Assembly (NCBI GenBank): GCA_020726505.1
Contig: JAHLEZ010000043.1
Coordinates: forward strand, 1 to 64,000
Direction: 5' to 3'
DNA: 64,000 nt
Source: Leptodontidium sp. MPI-SDFR-AT-0119
Lineage: Eukaryota; Ascomycota; Leotiomycetes; Helotiales; Leptodontidiaceae
Shown piece by piece: positions 35,901-45,085 of the stretch. Numbering within the stretch: position 1 is the stretch's first letter; each line of letters opens with the position of its first letter. The notes under the pieces are model-generated. The model did no database searches and was not told the origin of the DNA. It saw only the letters and a list, made by a program, of their open reading frames with translations. The position numbers and the translations under genes are program-made.

Positions 35901-35918
35901 CTCATCAGTTGCCTCAAG
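29913..35918. other. Six-kilobase intergenic region
   Basis: No gene is recognised across about 6 kb between divergently transcribed nmrA and the secreted repeat-protein gene. Observed elements: CCAGT-type tandem units near 30105-30150, repeated TACCTAGGTA-type palindromes (31966, 33101-33130, 34427), and a CTG trinucleotide run near 34142-34157. Long open frames such as 30543-31241 (minus) and 34501-34950 (minus) have no domain features and biased composition. It could include long 5' leaders or noncoding transcripts. Confidence 0.45.
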
Positions 35919-37806
35919 ATGCATTTGAGAAGCAATTTTCTGTCCGGACTGGGAGTTTTCTCAACCCTCATTCTTGCTAATCCACTTAAGATAGACATCT
36001 CTTTGGAGACTGGCGATGAGTTGATTGTCCCTAATTCTTCGGACCGAGCCTCTGTTGCCACAGACTCTCCAGCAGATCCATCGTATGTTGTTGTGATCCT
36101 CGCTCAAAATCATGCGGAGTTAATATCCTGAATTATAGGGCTGTGTTGAACTGGGAACCTGGGTTTGACGACGAAAGACAAGTATACGACCGCAGCGACT
36201 CTAGCTGTCAGAAAATTGAAGGGAAGTTGAGGACCGCTTTTCAATCCGCCACCATCACTGGATATTGTGCTTGTTTATTCTATACGGACAGCGATTCTTG
36301 CGAGGAACAGTATATTTCGGTTTCTCTTCGCAGCGGTTATTTCGGCCATATCCCAGACGCTGAAGGCTTGACATCTTTTCAATGTTTGACATCATGTGAA
36401 GAATCCCAGAGCACCGAGGTGTTCGATGCAGCTCGAACCCCAGCCTCCACTGAGCTGAAAATCTCTGAGGATGGTGTCTCTCACGTCGCCATGTCGCCAC
36501 CCGGATACAATGATACCGCAAAGTATGTGATTATGAACCCCCCTCAAGTCCCACCAACTAACAGCCAGGTAAAAGGATTCTTTTCTGGAATGACTTGGAC
36601 TTCACAGGCAAGAAGAAGCGTTATCAAGTCATCGACGAGAAGTGTTATGACCTCCCTAAAGACCTCGTCAACTATGTGGTATCGGCAAAACTCGAGCCCA
36701 AAATATGGTACTGCACTTTCTATCCTGAAGAGGCATGCGAGGCCAAAGAGGGATCGGACGAAGTACACCACCTTCCAGCTGGAGAATATGATTTCTTGTT
36801 TCCAGAGGGCATGGATTTTGTGTCATTCAAGTGCAGACTCTACGAGAAAAGGCCAAAGTCACTACCCGATAGCCCAGTTTCCATCTCGACTACTGATAAG
36901 TATGTAGTCCTTAAATGTCTGTCTTGTATCTACCGCTGATCAGAAAACAGATCCACTCGCCGTCGCCCATCCTCTTTCCAGACCGTCATGTCACTCCCCG
37001 AGAGTGAAACCAGGAATAACATTTTTCCCTTTGCGTTCGTCTCCCCAGGTGCTTTATCAATGCCATAATTCTGATGCGATTCAAAAACAGTGTCCAGCTC
37101 TTCGCCTACCCAGGATTTCAAGGTTCCTCAAGTACTCAAAAGTTCTTGTCTGAAGAGCCAAGCTGCGTAAGCTTAAACCAACCACCCGGGACGGACTTCA
37201 CGTCAGTTTTGTTCGGCCAGGAGATTGAATCCTGTTTCTTCTATCCTACTGATGTGGAAGTTGGCTGCACTGGACAAGCAGTACTACAAAGAAGCCATTC
37301 AGAAACCAGGATTCAGACCGGGGCATTAGGCCTCAAGAGTATGAAATGTCTGTTGAAGTCCAGAAGATCTGAGGTTGAAGGGTGAGTACCCAGTTGTTGG
37401 GTAGTGGGATTACTTAGCTAACCAGATCAGCCTCCAGTCGGATACATCGACAGAGCCACAAATTAAGGCTGTTGTCCCTAGGTTAGTGCCTCCACCTGAT
37501 GCGGAGTTCCTTCAGCAACTAATAACACTTCACAACAGCGTACAGCTTTACGGAATGTCAAACTTCCGTGGTCCCGTCAGCAATATCCCCTACTACCCAG
37601 GGACTTGGGGATGCGTCCCACTAAAGAGCCCACATGAATTTGGGTTTCATTCCATTCGGATGAGTCCAGAGTTTCGATCATGCTCATTCTTTTACAAGGA
37701 TGCATGTCATGGGGAAGTTGTGCTACGGATTGAGGGGACGACATATTACGTCCCAGGAACAGAATTGATGTCACTCAGGACTATGTACTGTTCGTTTGAG
37801 TCTTAA
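35919..37806 (+). CDS. Secreted protein with four tandem beta/gamma-crystallin-like domains
   Basis: Predicted 476 aa. Exons 35919-36082 (signal and linker), 36139-36522, 36576-36899, 37091-37381 and 37539-37806. All four introns are phase 2 and sit just before the first strand of a domain. Signal peptide MHLRSNFLSGLGVFSTLILA. Each exon after the first encodes one domain with the pattern [YWF]-x4-F-x-G/D, then C-x2-[IL], then C-x-[FL]-[FY] with a nearby Cys, then [LF]-x-[ST]-x-x-C. Examples: WNDLDFTG, FAYPGFQG, YGMSNFRG; CYDL, CVSL, CVPL; FVSFKC, LKSMKC. The Y-x4-F-x-G signature is the Greek-key motif of beta/gamma crystallins, and the four cysteines suggest two disulfides per domain. Function unknown; apoplastic or cell-wall action is likely. 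The 191- and 157-bp introns could hide alternative acceptors, so exons 4 and 5 are less certain at their 5' ends. Confidence 0.72.
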
Positions 37807-38885
37807 GTGCTCTCCTCAGATCATGGGAATGCACAGGATCAAGTGAGGATTCTGCTATGGAGACATTTTATATTTGCTTTACTGAGTATTCGTGACTTGC
37901 CAAACCCTCCATTTAGATAGCTTAATGGAACTAACTACATTGTTACTCTTTGTGCCTAAGCTGTCGTGTTACAAATTTCAATTTGCGAGATGCGGTTCCG
38001 AGACACGATGTCTCCCAGGATTGCAGGAGCATCCCGTATGCTGTGTAGCATTCCACGACCTCGCCGATTACTGCAACTTCCCTTCCGTCGCCCCTTTAAG
38101 ATCGTCACTATCAGCAAATCTCAAGTACCTCTGTCCAGATCCAAGTTCCGAGAGAGCGAAGCTGGTGAGTTAGTGCCCTGTACGCGTTGTTTTCGATGGC
38201 GAGAATGACCGTCAACTGATCATGTAATTTCTATGATCTCAAAGCAAATGTATCAAGCAGAATTGGATTTTTTCTGGCAAGGCATTTGCGTTGCATGAAC
38301 CGGGAGGAGTATCAAGAGTAGTATGACCTTGTGTTGTGTCCAAGGCTGTCCTATGTCGGCCTCTGCTCAACATTCCAAGACTCGTGTCGCCTTTCGTATC
38401 TGAGGATAAGACTGAGTTCACACAGACTGTATATTGAGCACAGTACATGATTTTATAGACCGTCCGACAGTCTTCCCCAAGGACAGCATTCGTCTGACCT
38501 AAATTCCTCGCTCGATCGCAAGCCAAGTAAAGTACAACAAGCGGCTGTGAACCCAAATAGTACAACCTTTCTCTCGATTTGATTATGATGGGAGTGCAAG
38601 CATACCTCAGAATACTCTAATATGCATGCAATGTAGCTAGATCTACATCTGTCAGACCTCGCACACACACACACCACAGAGCTCGGTGCTTCTGTCACTT
38701 CTTGCTCATTGTTCTATCTCGGGTGGGAGGGCAATTTTGGTGGGATCATTTACCCGACACATAGTTTGATGTTGTGCTTCTACTTCCGTCCGGGAAATCT
38801 GCTATTTAAGGAGAAGTGTTCGGTCTTCTCATTCTCCAGAGTACTCTGATATCTTCTTGGAATACATGTATGGAAAAGTATCAAC
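37807..38885. other. Intergenic region with TATA-like box
   Basis: No gene seen. TATTTAA at 38803-38809, about 80 bp before the next ATG, is a plausible core promoter for the gene at 38886. Confidence 0.45.
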
Positions 38886-39543
38886 ATGAATTATCTGTCA
38901 ATAACCTTCGCCGCTTTGGGTCTTCTATCATTTGCCCATTGCAATCCGCTCTGGGTGAATGTTGACAGCCCGGACCATGGGAACCTACGGTTGGGAGCAC
39001 TAGTTCCCCGTTTTTGGAATGCTTACATATATTCCTAGAATTGACATCGTCATCCCAGACACCAAGACCGCTACGTAAGTACCGCTTTGCAAATATGGCC
39101 AGTCATATGATTAACAATGCAGAATTATCTTCTACCCTGAGCCTGATTTTCAAGGTGCCGAACAAAGCTTTGAAGTCGATCAGGATACATGCACCACCAT
39201 CCCAGAACCCGCTGTAGGCAACGCGGCTTCCGTGGACTTTAGTCGCAATGTCTGGTACTGTGACTTTTTCTCCGACAGAGTGTGCAAAGGTGAAAAACTG
39301 GGAACGATCGGACAGGGTGGTTATGCCGATTTAGGAGAGACTGGCAAGTGGCTCAGGAGTGTTCAGTGTGCCTTCTACGACATGAGCCTGTCGCCAGCAG
39401 AAATATCGCGGATGAGATCCACGTTCTTCGTCAAGAGGTATGTGGAATATGCGTGTGCGTTTGATGTTAGAATGGTCCAGCTAATGATGAATGATAGAAT
39501 TTCTTCGAGTAGACTAGAGGGGATGTCAAGTCTAGAAATATAA
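38886..39543 (+). CDS. Small secreted single-domain beta/gamma-crystallin-like protein
   Basis: Predicted 166 aa. Exons 38886-38989, 39039-39074, 39123-39437 and 39498-39543, all joined by phase-2 introns of 48-60 bp. The first donor (GTTGGG) is weak; the last intron is in-frame and stop-free, so retention would also leave an open frame. Signal peptide MNYLSITFAALGLLSFAHC. After a short IDIVIPDTKTAT linker comes one domain: YPEPDFQG (Greek-key signature), CTTIP, WYCDFF-x4-C, and LRSVQC. This is the same four-cysteine pattern as the four-domain protein upstream and the two genes downstream, so they form a tandem family. Function unknown. Confidence 0.72.
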
Positions 39544-40154
39544 GTCCGGCGATGATGGTTGGAAGGGGCGCGGAGTTGGAGCAGGGGTCAGCAGGGAATG
39601 ATGAATTTGGGGCGGGGGGGTTAGATGTCTGAGGATCAGGTTCGCCGACTGCATCTATTAAAGTAACATTCCCTTGGAATGATGGTTACAAAGCATTCTT
39701 GTGCCCTAAATTTCTCACATTGCTCTTGATGTATGTATCGTCGTATGCAAATTATCTCAGCCATAGCCAGTATAAGTTATGTGAGAAAATCAATCTGCTA
39801 ACCGTGATATCACACTACATCGTGTATTAATTCTCACATTTGGATTCTATATCATTAGCGCTTCTCGTTCAGTGAATGTCTGTTGGTGTAGCTGAAGGCA
39901 AACACCGCCTGGCTTGACCCCTTTTCACCACGCTAGACCCCAGTGAATCATGTAAGTCAGTAAATACATTCACAGCAACTGAATCGAACCCACTAATTCA
40001 AGTATAAATACGTCAGCTAGCCAACCTTCTTTTAAGCTTTCCGTTTTTCATTGCTTTCAAATCTACCCCAATACCAACGAGCCACTCGAAGAGATTCCAT
40101 GGGGCTGCTAACGACCTCAAACCACCTATCCAAACACGATTTGACCCGAGCAAG
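39544..40154. other. Intergenic region with TATA box
   Basis: No gene seen. TATAAATA at 40003-40010 lies about 145 bp before the ATG of the poly-cysteine peptide gene and is its probable core promoter. Confidence 0.5.
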
Positions 40155-40470
40155 ATGAATAAAGCGCCGTACTCAACGCAATACATCCCTTTAATTCATA
40201 CGCCAATGACCTACACAAGTCCGGCTGCAGGATCCTGGCAGGGCTACGCGTAAGTCAGACCTCTATCTCCTGCTGATTCGAGCATGCTGCAGCTATCTAT
40301 GACTTCGAAGTCAAGTGCTGACATGCTTGAATAGAAACAAGCAGCCAACTAAACAGTCAAATATGGTAGCAGAAAGACAGAATAAGAGCAAAGGGAGTAA
40401 TGATGGCCATTTCTGTTGTTGTTGTTGTTGTTGTTGTGGGGATTGCGACTGTGGAGGTTGTGACTGCTAG
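40155..40470 (+). CDS. Small protein with poly-cysteine C-terminus
   Basis: Predicted 76 aa from two small exons, 40155-40249 and 40335-40470, joined by an 85-bp phase-2 intron (GTAAGT...ATAG). The N-terminal 30 residues are rich in Pro, Tyr, Ser and Thr (IPLIHTPMTYTSPAAGSWQGY), the middle is basic and polar, and the last 18 residues are eight consecutive Cys followed by GDCDCGGCDC, twelve cysteines in total. The Cys run is encoded by a perfect (TGT)8 repeat. There is no signal peptide. The layout, a Pro/Gln/Tyr-type N-terminus and a Cys-rich end, recalls CYSTM-like stress peptides, but the hydrophobic context of that module is missing. A metal-binding or palmitoylated membrane-tethered peptide are alternatives. 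The TATA box at 40003 and the exact splice support a real gene. Confidence 0.6.
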
Positions 40471-41128
40471 AGGGTGACGGGATAATGTACCCACTCCATT
40501 GGGCATAGTATATCCATACAGGCATTAAAAGCTAATTCTGATCCTGGCCTATCCCGTGTTTAACTGCATTTGCTTTTAAGGGACGCTTTGAAAGTTCCAT
40601 CGTAGGCTCTTAAAGTTTTCCAAGTGAACGAGAAGTTCCTTTGTAATTTGGAGCTCAACGGCTTGCAGTGGCTGCGAAAATACCATGTGATACTGCATGT
40701 GTTCTTTTGAGGTATCGGCTGCAAGCATTTCTCAAAAGTACGAGACTGGTTTGAAACCGGTTGATAAGCTGTACGCCATGGCGCAAGGGGCCCGGTGTTG
40801 GGTACTCTTCATGTCAATATTGATTGCCGCTAAGATGTCAAGCCAAACGCTCGGGAAAGTGGAGCTTTCAAAAATCTAAAGATCGGTTCCCGAGTTGCGA
40901 CTGGGCAATCTGTGCATCTGGGATATGTAGGATTTATTGAATCCATTAAGGCAGTCTGGCGGTGTGTTGAAGTAATTTTAAAAAACCAATGTATAGAATG
41001 AATCGTTATCTTGTGAAAAGAACAATAGCTAGCGCCACCTAGTCAACTTATATATTTCTGTTTCGCGCGACTTTTGAGCTCTGATGTTCTCGTTACATTC
41101 TAGATCTTTGAGACAGAGATCCAAAAAA
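40471..41128. other. Intergenic region
   Basis: No gene recognised; a 60-codon open frame at 40697-40879 has no features. Confidence 0.45.
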
Positions 41129-41797
41129 ATGTTGAACTTATTGATCGCCTCTTTCGCTAGCCAGTCTCGCTGGAACGTCGGGGGCACCACTTTTCGCTCG
41201 CCAATGTATACCTGTGCGAACGATCGAACACGAATATACCCTTGGTGGATGTAAACCTGTGATCTCCTTCTACGCTCGTGGTTCTATAGAGAACTTCAAT
41301 ATGGTAATTTTACCCCTGTTTGCAGCTGCTGAAGTTCGGCTGACACGAAATGTCAGGGCAATGCTGTTTACAGCCCAGGACCGCCAACAGCACATGGTCT
41401 AAAAGATATCTATGGCTGCGGAAACCTTGCCGTGGGGGCATACAGGTACATAACTCCCCTTTTTTGTCATTTCCACTCTATATTTCTATTAAACCCAGAT
41501 TTCACTAACATCTTCTACAGCCAAGGAGCAGCTTTAACCCACCGCGCGATCGAGAGTCTTCCGAAAAAGGCCATGAAGAAGATCTCAGGTGTTGTGCTCT
41601 ACCGCGATATCCAAAACCTGCAAGATAAAGGACGGATTCCGAATTTTTCGAGAGCGAAAACGCTGATCATTTGTAATGAGGGTGATGTGATATGTGCTGG
41701 TAACTTAACTATCGCGTACCCGCATATTAGTTATATTGCAAGAGTTCCGGAAGCTTTGAGTTTCTTTGCGGATCAGGTTGGAAATACTCGAACATAG
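41129..41797 (+). pseudogene. Broken cutinase
   Basis: Cutinase-family serine esterase remnant (hydrolyses plant cutin in functional copies). Readable pieces: a hydrophobic start MLNLLIASFA, then in another frame APLFARQ and GGCKPVISFYARGSIENFNM. This is followed after a GTAATT...TGCAG intron by AEVRLTRNV, again with a frame change, then IYGCGNLAVGAYSQGAALTHR across a second intron (acceptor ending 41520), VVLYRDIQNLQDKGRIPNF, CNEGDVICAG and PHISY. Thus the nucleophile Ser (AYSQG), Asp (CNEGD) and His (PHISY) blocks survive. At least two frameshifts, plus loss of the segment normally lying between AEV and the Ser motif, make a functional product unlikely. It lies inside the secreted-protein island. 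Confidence 0.78.
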
Positions 41798-42211
41798 GAT
41801 TGTATGTTTTGAGAGGCGTGGAACTTTGGCATGTCTGAGAGATTTTACCTGAGAGCCGCACCAAGAAAATTGCCTGGTTGGTTGGTTTCGAGACTTCAAG
41901 TTATGATGAGTACATGATGAGATTATGGTCTTGCGGAAATTTGCAATGAAGAACTGATCTGAACTTCAGTAACTCAAAAGCTCCCAAAGAGTCAACGCGA
42001 GAAGGATAGAAGACATTTGATGCATGGGCCCACAATGCCAGTCTTCGAACTGAGACCATCTTTCACCAGTCTACATGATATCTGGCTTTAGGAACGTAAA
42101 TATCGCCGATACCACTTCCACCCCGGAACACTCCATAAAACCATGACAGGAACAAACTTTAAGCCCGTCAGAATTTGGAGACCCAGCTTGTTCGTTTTTG
42201 TTGCCATTCTT
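41798..42211. other. Intergenic region
   Basis: No gene seen. An ATG at 42143 opens a frame that runs through the poly-G tract into the next gene (see the gene at 42239). Confidence 0.4.
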
Positions 42212-42238
42212 GGGGGGGGGGGGGGGGGGGGGGGGGGG
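42212..42238 (+). repeat. Poly-G tract of 27 bases abutting a start codon
   Basis: Twenty-seven consecutive G residues end directly at the ATG at 42239. Length 27 keeps an upstream ATG at 42143 in frame with that ATG, adding nine Gly. Length polymorphism or assembly error is likely at such a homopolymer. Confidence 0.85.
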
Positions 42239-42884
42239 ATGCATTTGCATACGTTTTCAGCATGCTTGGTTTTGCTGCCAAATTTTCTCGGTACTCCGCT
42301 TCATGCTGAAGTTTGCGAGAATATTGATGGTATTGGGAGGTAAGTTTACTCCCAGCCCATGCATCCAAGCGCTGGGCTTGACTGACGGTCCAAGTACTTG
42401 TATCATGATATCTATCTCGGACGAACGTTTACAACATAGCTAAACAGAAACGTAAGCATTACTGTTGTACCTCAATCTTCAGATCATTCACGTTCCAACA
42501 CGACGTGGAGAGTCTGATTCTAGGTAGCCGCTGAGAAACCAACAGGGGTACATCAGGCCAGTTGGAGCTAACGTCAAGACTCATGGCACAAGAGTCAAAC
42601 AGGTATGCCTCAATCCCTTCTATACTACGCAAACGGCTGACAGGATCCGACACAGTATCACATTCTATTCATGGCCTTCATTCGATAGGCCATCCCTCGA
42701 GTTCAAATTTTATCCCCGGAAATGCACCCCGCTTGATGGATATACCGCAGAAGAATTTCTGTTCGAGTCAGTGCTTCTTGTCTCAGATATCACTGACTGC
42801 CGCCTTTTCGGTACCAAAGATTGGTACAAGGCAAAGATTTTTGAGTCAAAGGCGTTGATTGACGGGAAGGGAAGGGAATTTTGA
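42239..42884 (+). CDS. Small secreted beta/gamma-crystallin-like protein, probably frameshifted at its end
   Basis: Predicted 128 aa. Exons 42239-42339, 42448-42504 and 42656-42884; both introns are phase 2. Signal peptide MHLHTFSACLVLLPNFLGTPLHA. The linker exon (VSITVVPQSSDHS) parallels that of the gene at 38886. The domain starts with YSWPSFDR (Greek-key position, Gly replaced by Arg), then CTPL and ITDCRLF. The frame ends at TGA just before the conserved final strand. The missing strand, ILSFKCLVY, is found immediately downstream in another frame, so a single-base slip in the purine run at 42865-42880 has probably cut off the last cysteine. The third conserved Cys also seems absent. The start could instead be the upstream ATG at 42143, reading through the poly-G tract. 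Confidence 0.6.
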
Positions 42885-43559
42885 GCTTCAAATGTCTCGT
42901 ATACAATTAGGAACATTTACCCCCCCCCTCCCCCTGAAAGGTGAGATGTGATAGGATAATGATGCTGTTCAACTGTCGTTCTATATTATTAAGTAGTGAC
43001 AGATTGGTGTTTGATCAATGCCTCAAGGCCAAAAGTCCATCAAAGTACTCATTGAGTTGACCAAAGATAATTCGCTGTGTATGCCGAGAAAGATTGGACA
43101 AGTGATGCCTAGAAACCCAAAGTCTGTTACAAGGCTAGTCATAGCACTTTGTATTCATGGTATGCTCCAGATCGCAGCTTGTTTCTAACCCGACCATAAA
43201 GTGGATTAGATTTTCTCGAGTGAGCTCGCTTAAGCCCCTTTCTACAGACCCACTCCAAAACGTCGTGGTGGATTTAGGCGAGCACATCAGGAATGTCAGA
43301 CGTTACTCTGAACACGGCAAGCAGGATCGAGAGTTACGGATGAACAAGTCTCTGAATCTATCAACTCGATTGATCGGATTACAGACCGCTGTGCCGGAGT
43401 TGCCGTGCGGGGAACTTGTGTAGCTAAGCTGCATACTTTTATTTAATCAGAGACATTCCAGATGTCTCCCTTCTCGCGACTGCAAGAAGCTTCAGATAAA
43501 ATCGCCAGGCCGATAAGAAAAACCACATCAAGTTCTAAGATTCGTTACTTTCCTCAATT
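42885..43559. other. Intergenic region
   Basis: No gene recognised. Contains a run of nine C at 42920-42928 and an 88-codon open frame (43157-43423) without features. Confidence 0.45.
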
Positions 43560-43974
43560 ATGCAGTTTGGAACTACGATCATCGTGTCCCTCTCCCTCAT
43601 CTTCGGTTCAGGCGTTGCAGCTCCAACCGAGTTATTCACCATCGCAGACATCCAGTGCGACCTTCCCCACTTCCACTCAACGCAGCCACTGACTTTGGAT
43701 CTATAGTATTCTCTTGACAGTCTACTCATCCGACAACTATGGTGGCACCAAAACCACCTTCAGTGGGCTGTACTCAACCTGCTACGGCATACCGGACGAC
43801 TTTCAAACGAAAATCAAATCCTTGAAGCTGGGCGATGACATCAAGAGCTGCCACCTGTACAAGCAGGCCGGGTGTTCGAAACTAGGAGGACAGGTTATTT
43901 ACAGAGAGGACGAGCAGGATGTTAGCTTGAGTAAGGTGCTCAGTGTGGAGTGTTACCACGGGAGTGACGATTGA
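43560..43974 (+). CDS. Small secreted single-domain beta/gamma-crystallin-like protein
   Basis: Predicted 120 aa, exons 43560-43654 and 43707-43974, with one 52-bp phase-2 intron (donor GTGCGA, acceptor CTATAG). Signal peptide MQFGTTIIVSLSLIFGSGVAA. The single domain has the complete family pattern: YSSDNYGG (Greek-key Y-x4-Y-x-G), CYGI, IKSCHLY-x4-C and VLSVECY, giving four cysteines after the signal peptide. It is the most compact member of the local family and the cleanest model. Without splicing the first exon would run into a stop, and the domain would lack a signal peptide. Function unknown; size, secretion and disulfide potential would fit an effector, inhibitor or antimicrobial-type protein. 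Confidence 0.75.
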
Positions 43975-45085
43975 GATGTGGAAATACTGAAGATCTTCGT
44001 GGCCAGTCTTTCCTGGGATCGTTCGTTACGTTAAATGCTGTTTTCTCGCTTTAATCGAAGTTCATAAAGTAGTGCCAAATTCTAGTATTGTACGCCCAAT
44101 CATCTAGATGAGAAATTTCTTAATTGATCAATACCTCCAAGTCCCCACCCGAATACAATACAATAACACATGCAGTATTGAAGTGACACGTTCAAATCTT
44201 ACTTAACACTCAATTTAGAAAGCTACCCCTCTAGTTTTTCTTCTTTCTATCAGTATGAGACCGCGAGTTGGAATGTGCTAAAGAAGTGATAGCTGGGCAT
44301 AAGCTGGCAATAAGTTTCCATTGGCCTCAAGTGCCGATCTGGGCAACCGTGTATTTTGATTGCACACTCATCCAATTCAAGCACCATTGGTCAATCGCGA
44401 ATAACTTCCTGCTTCTGGAATTCAAGCTCAGTTCACCTGGTGTTGCCTGACAGTTGCCGGTCTATTAGGTGGCATCTCACATGTGTTCAATGCGACTCGA
44501 TGCTTTTGTACAACACGCAGCAATGCATGTGCCAATTAAACGTACGATTAGACAGTCTCTAGAATACTTGGGTCGGGTACTTCAGAGAGGATAAAGAGCG
44601 TACCGCGGGGAAACGGGGGTTTGTCTGCAGGAGCGCCCCGTTTGGGCGAGCACAACATGAATCATTTGTCCTCCCACACTCGCATAATATCAGAGCTTCG
44701 AGAAGAAAGAACGTCAAGGTATGTTCAATTTAGGTTCAGAGAACCAATCAGCTGTTGCAATTTGTGAGATCAGACAGTGTCTAGACAGTCATATTTGGAA
44801 TACTGAAAGCACAGCATCAATAACCCCCCATCGGGCTCCGAACCTTGCCTCTGTTTGGTCAGCGAAGCATATGGGCTCCGAGGAAAAGCTTTAATGAACG
44901 GACATTCTGAACGGATATCCTGACCAGAAGACTAGAATAACTCTGAATTGTAATCATATGATATCAGAAGCTCACATTCCACGGAATCTGCAACCCCTCA
45001 CGACACCTTACGGCTTCACGAGAGTAGATAAATAGATAAATAGATCGTGGGCATGCATTCCCAACTGCCACTTCATCGCTCAAAC
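43975..45085. other. Intergenic region
   Basis: No gene recognised; holds the promoter of the decarboxylase gene at its right end. Confidence 0.45.

Noticed and set aside
36951..37090. Extra exon (starting at 36951) between the second and third crystallin-like domains
   Set aside because: It reads about 40 codons to a stop, and no donor in the right phase joins it to the next domain; a single 191-bp intron fits the family pattern better.
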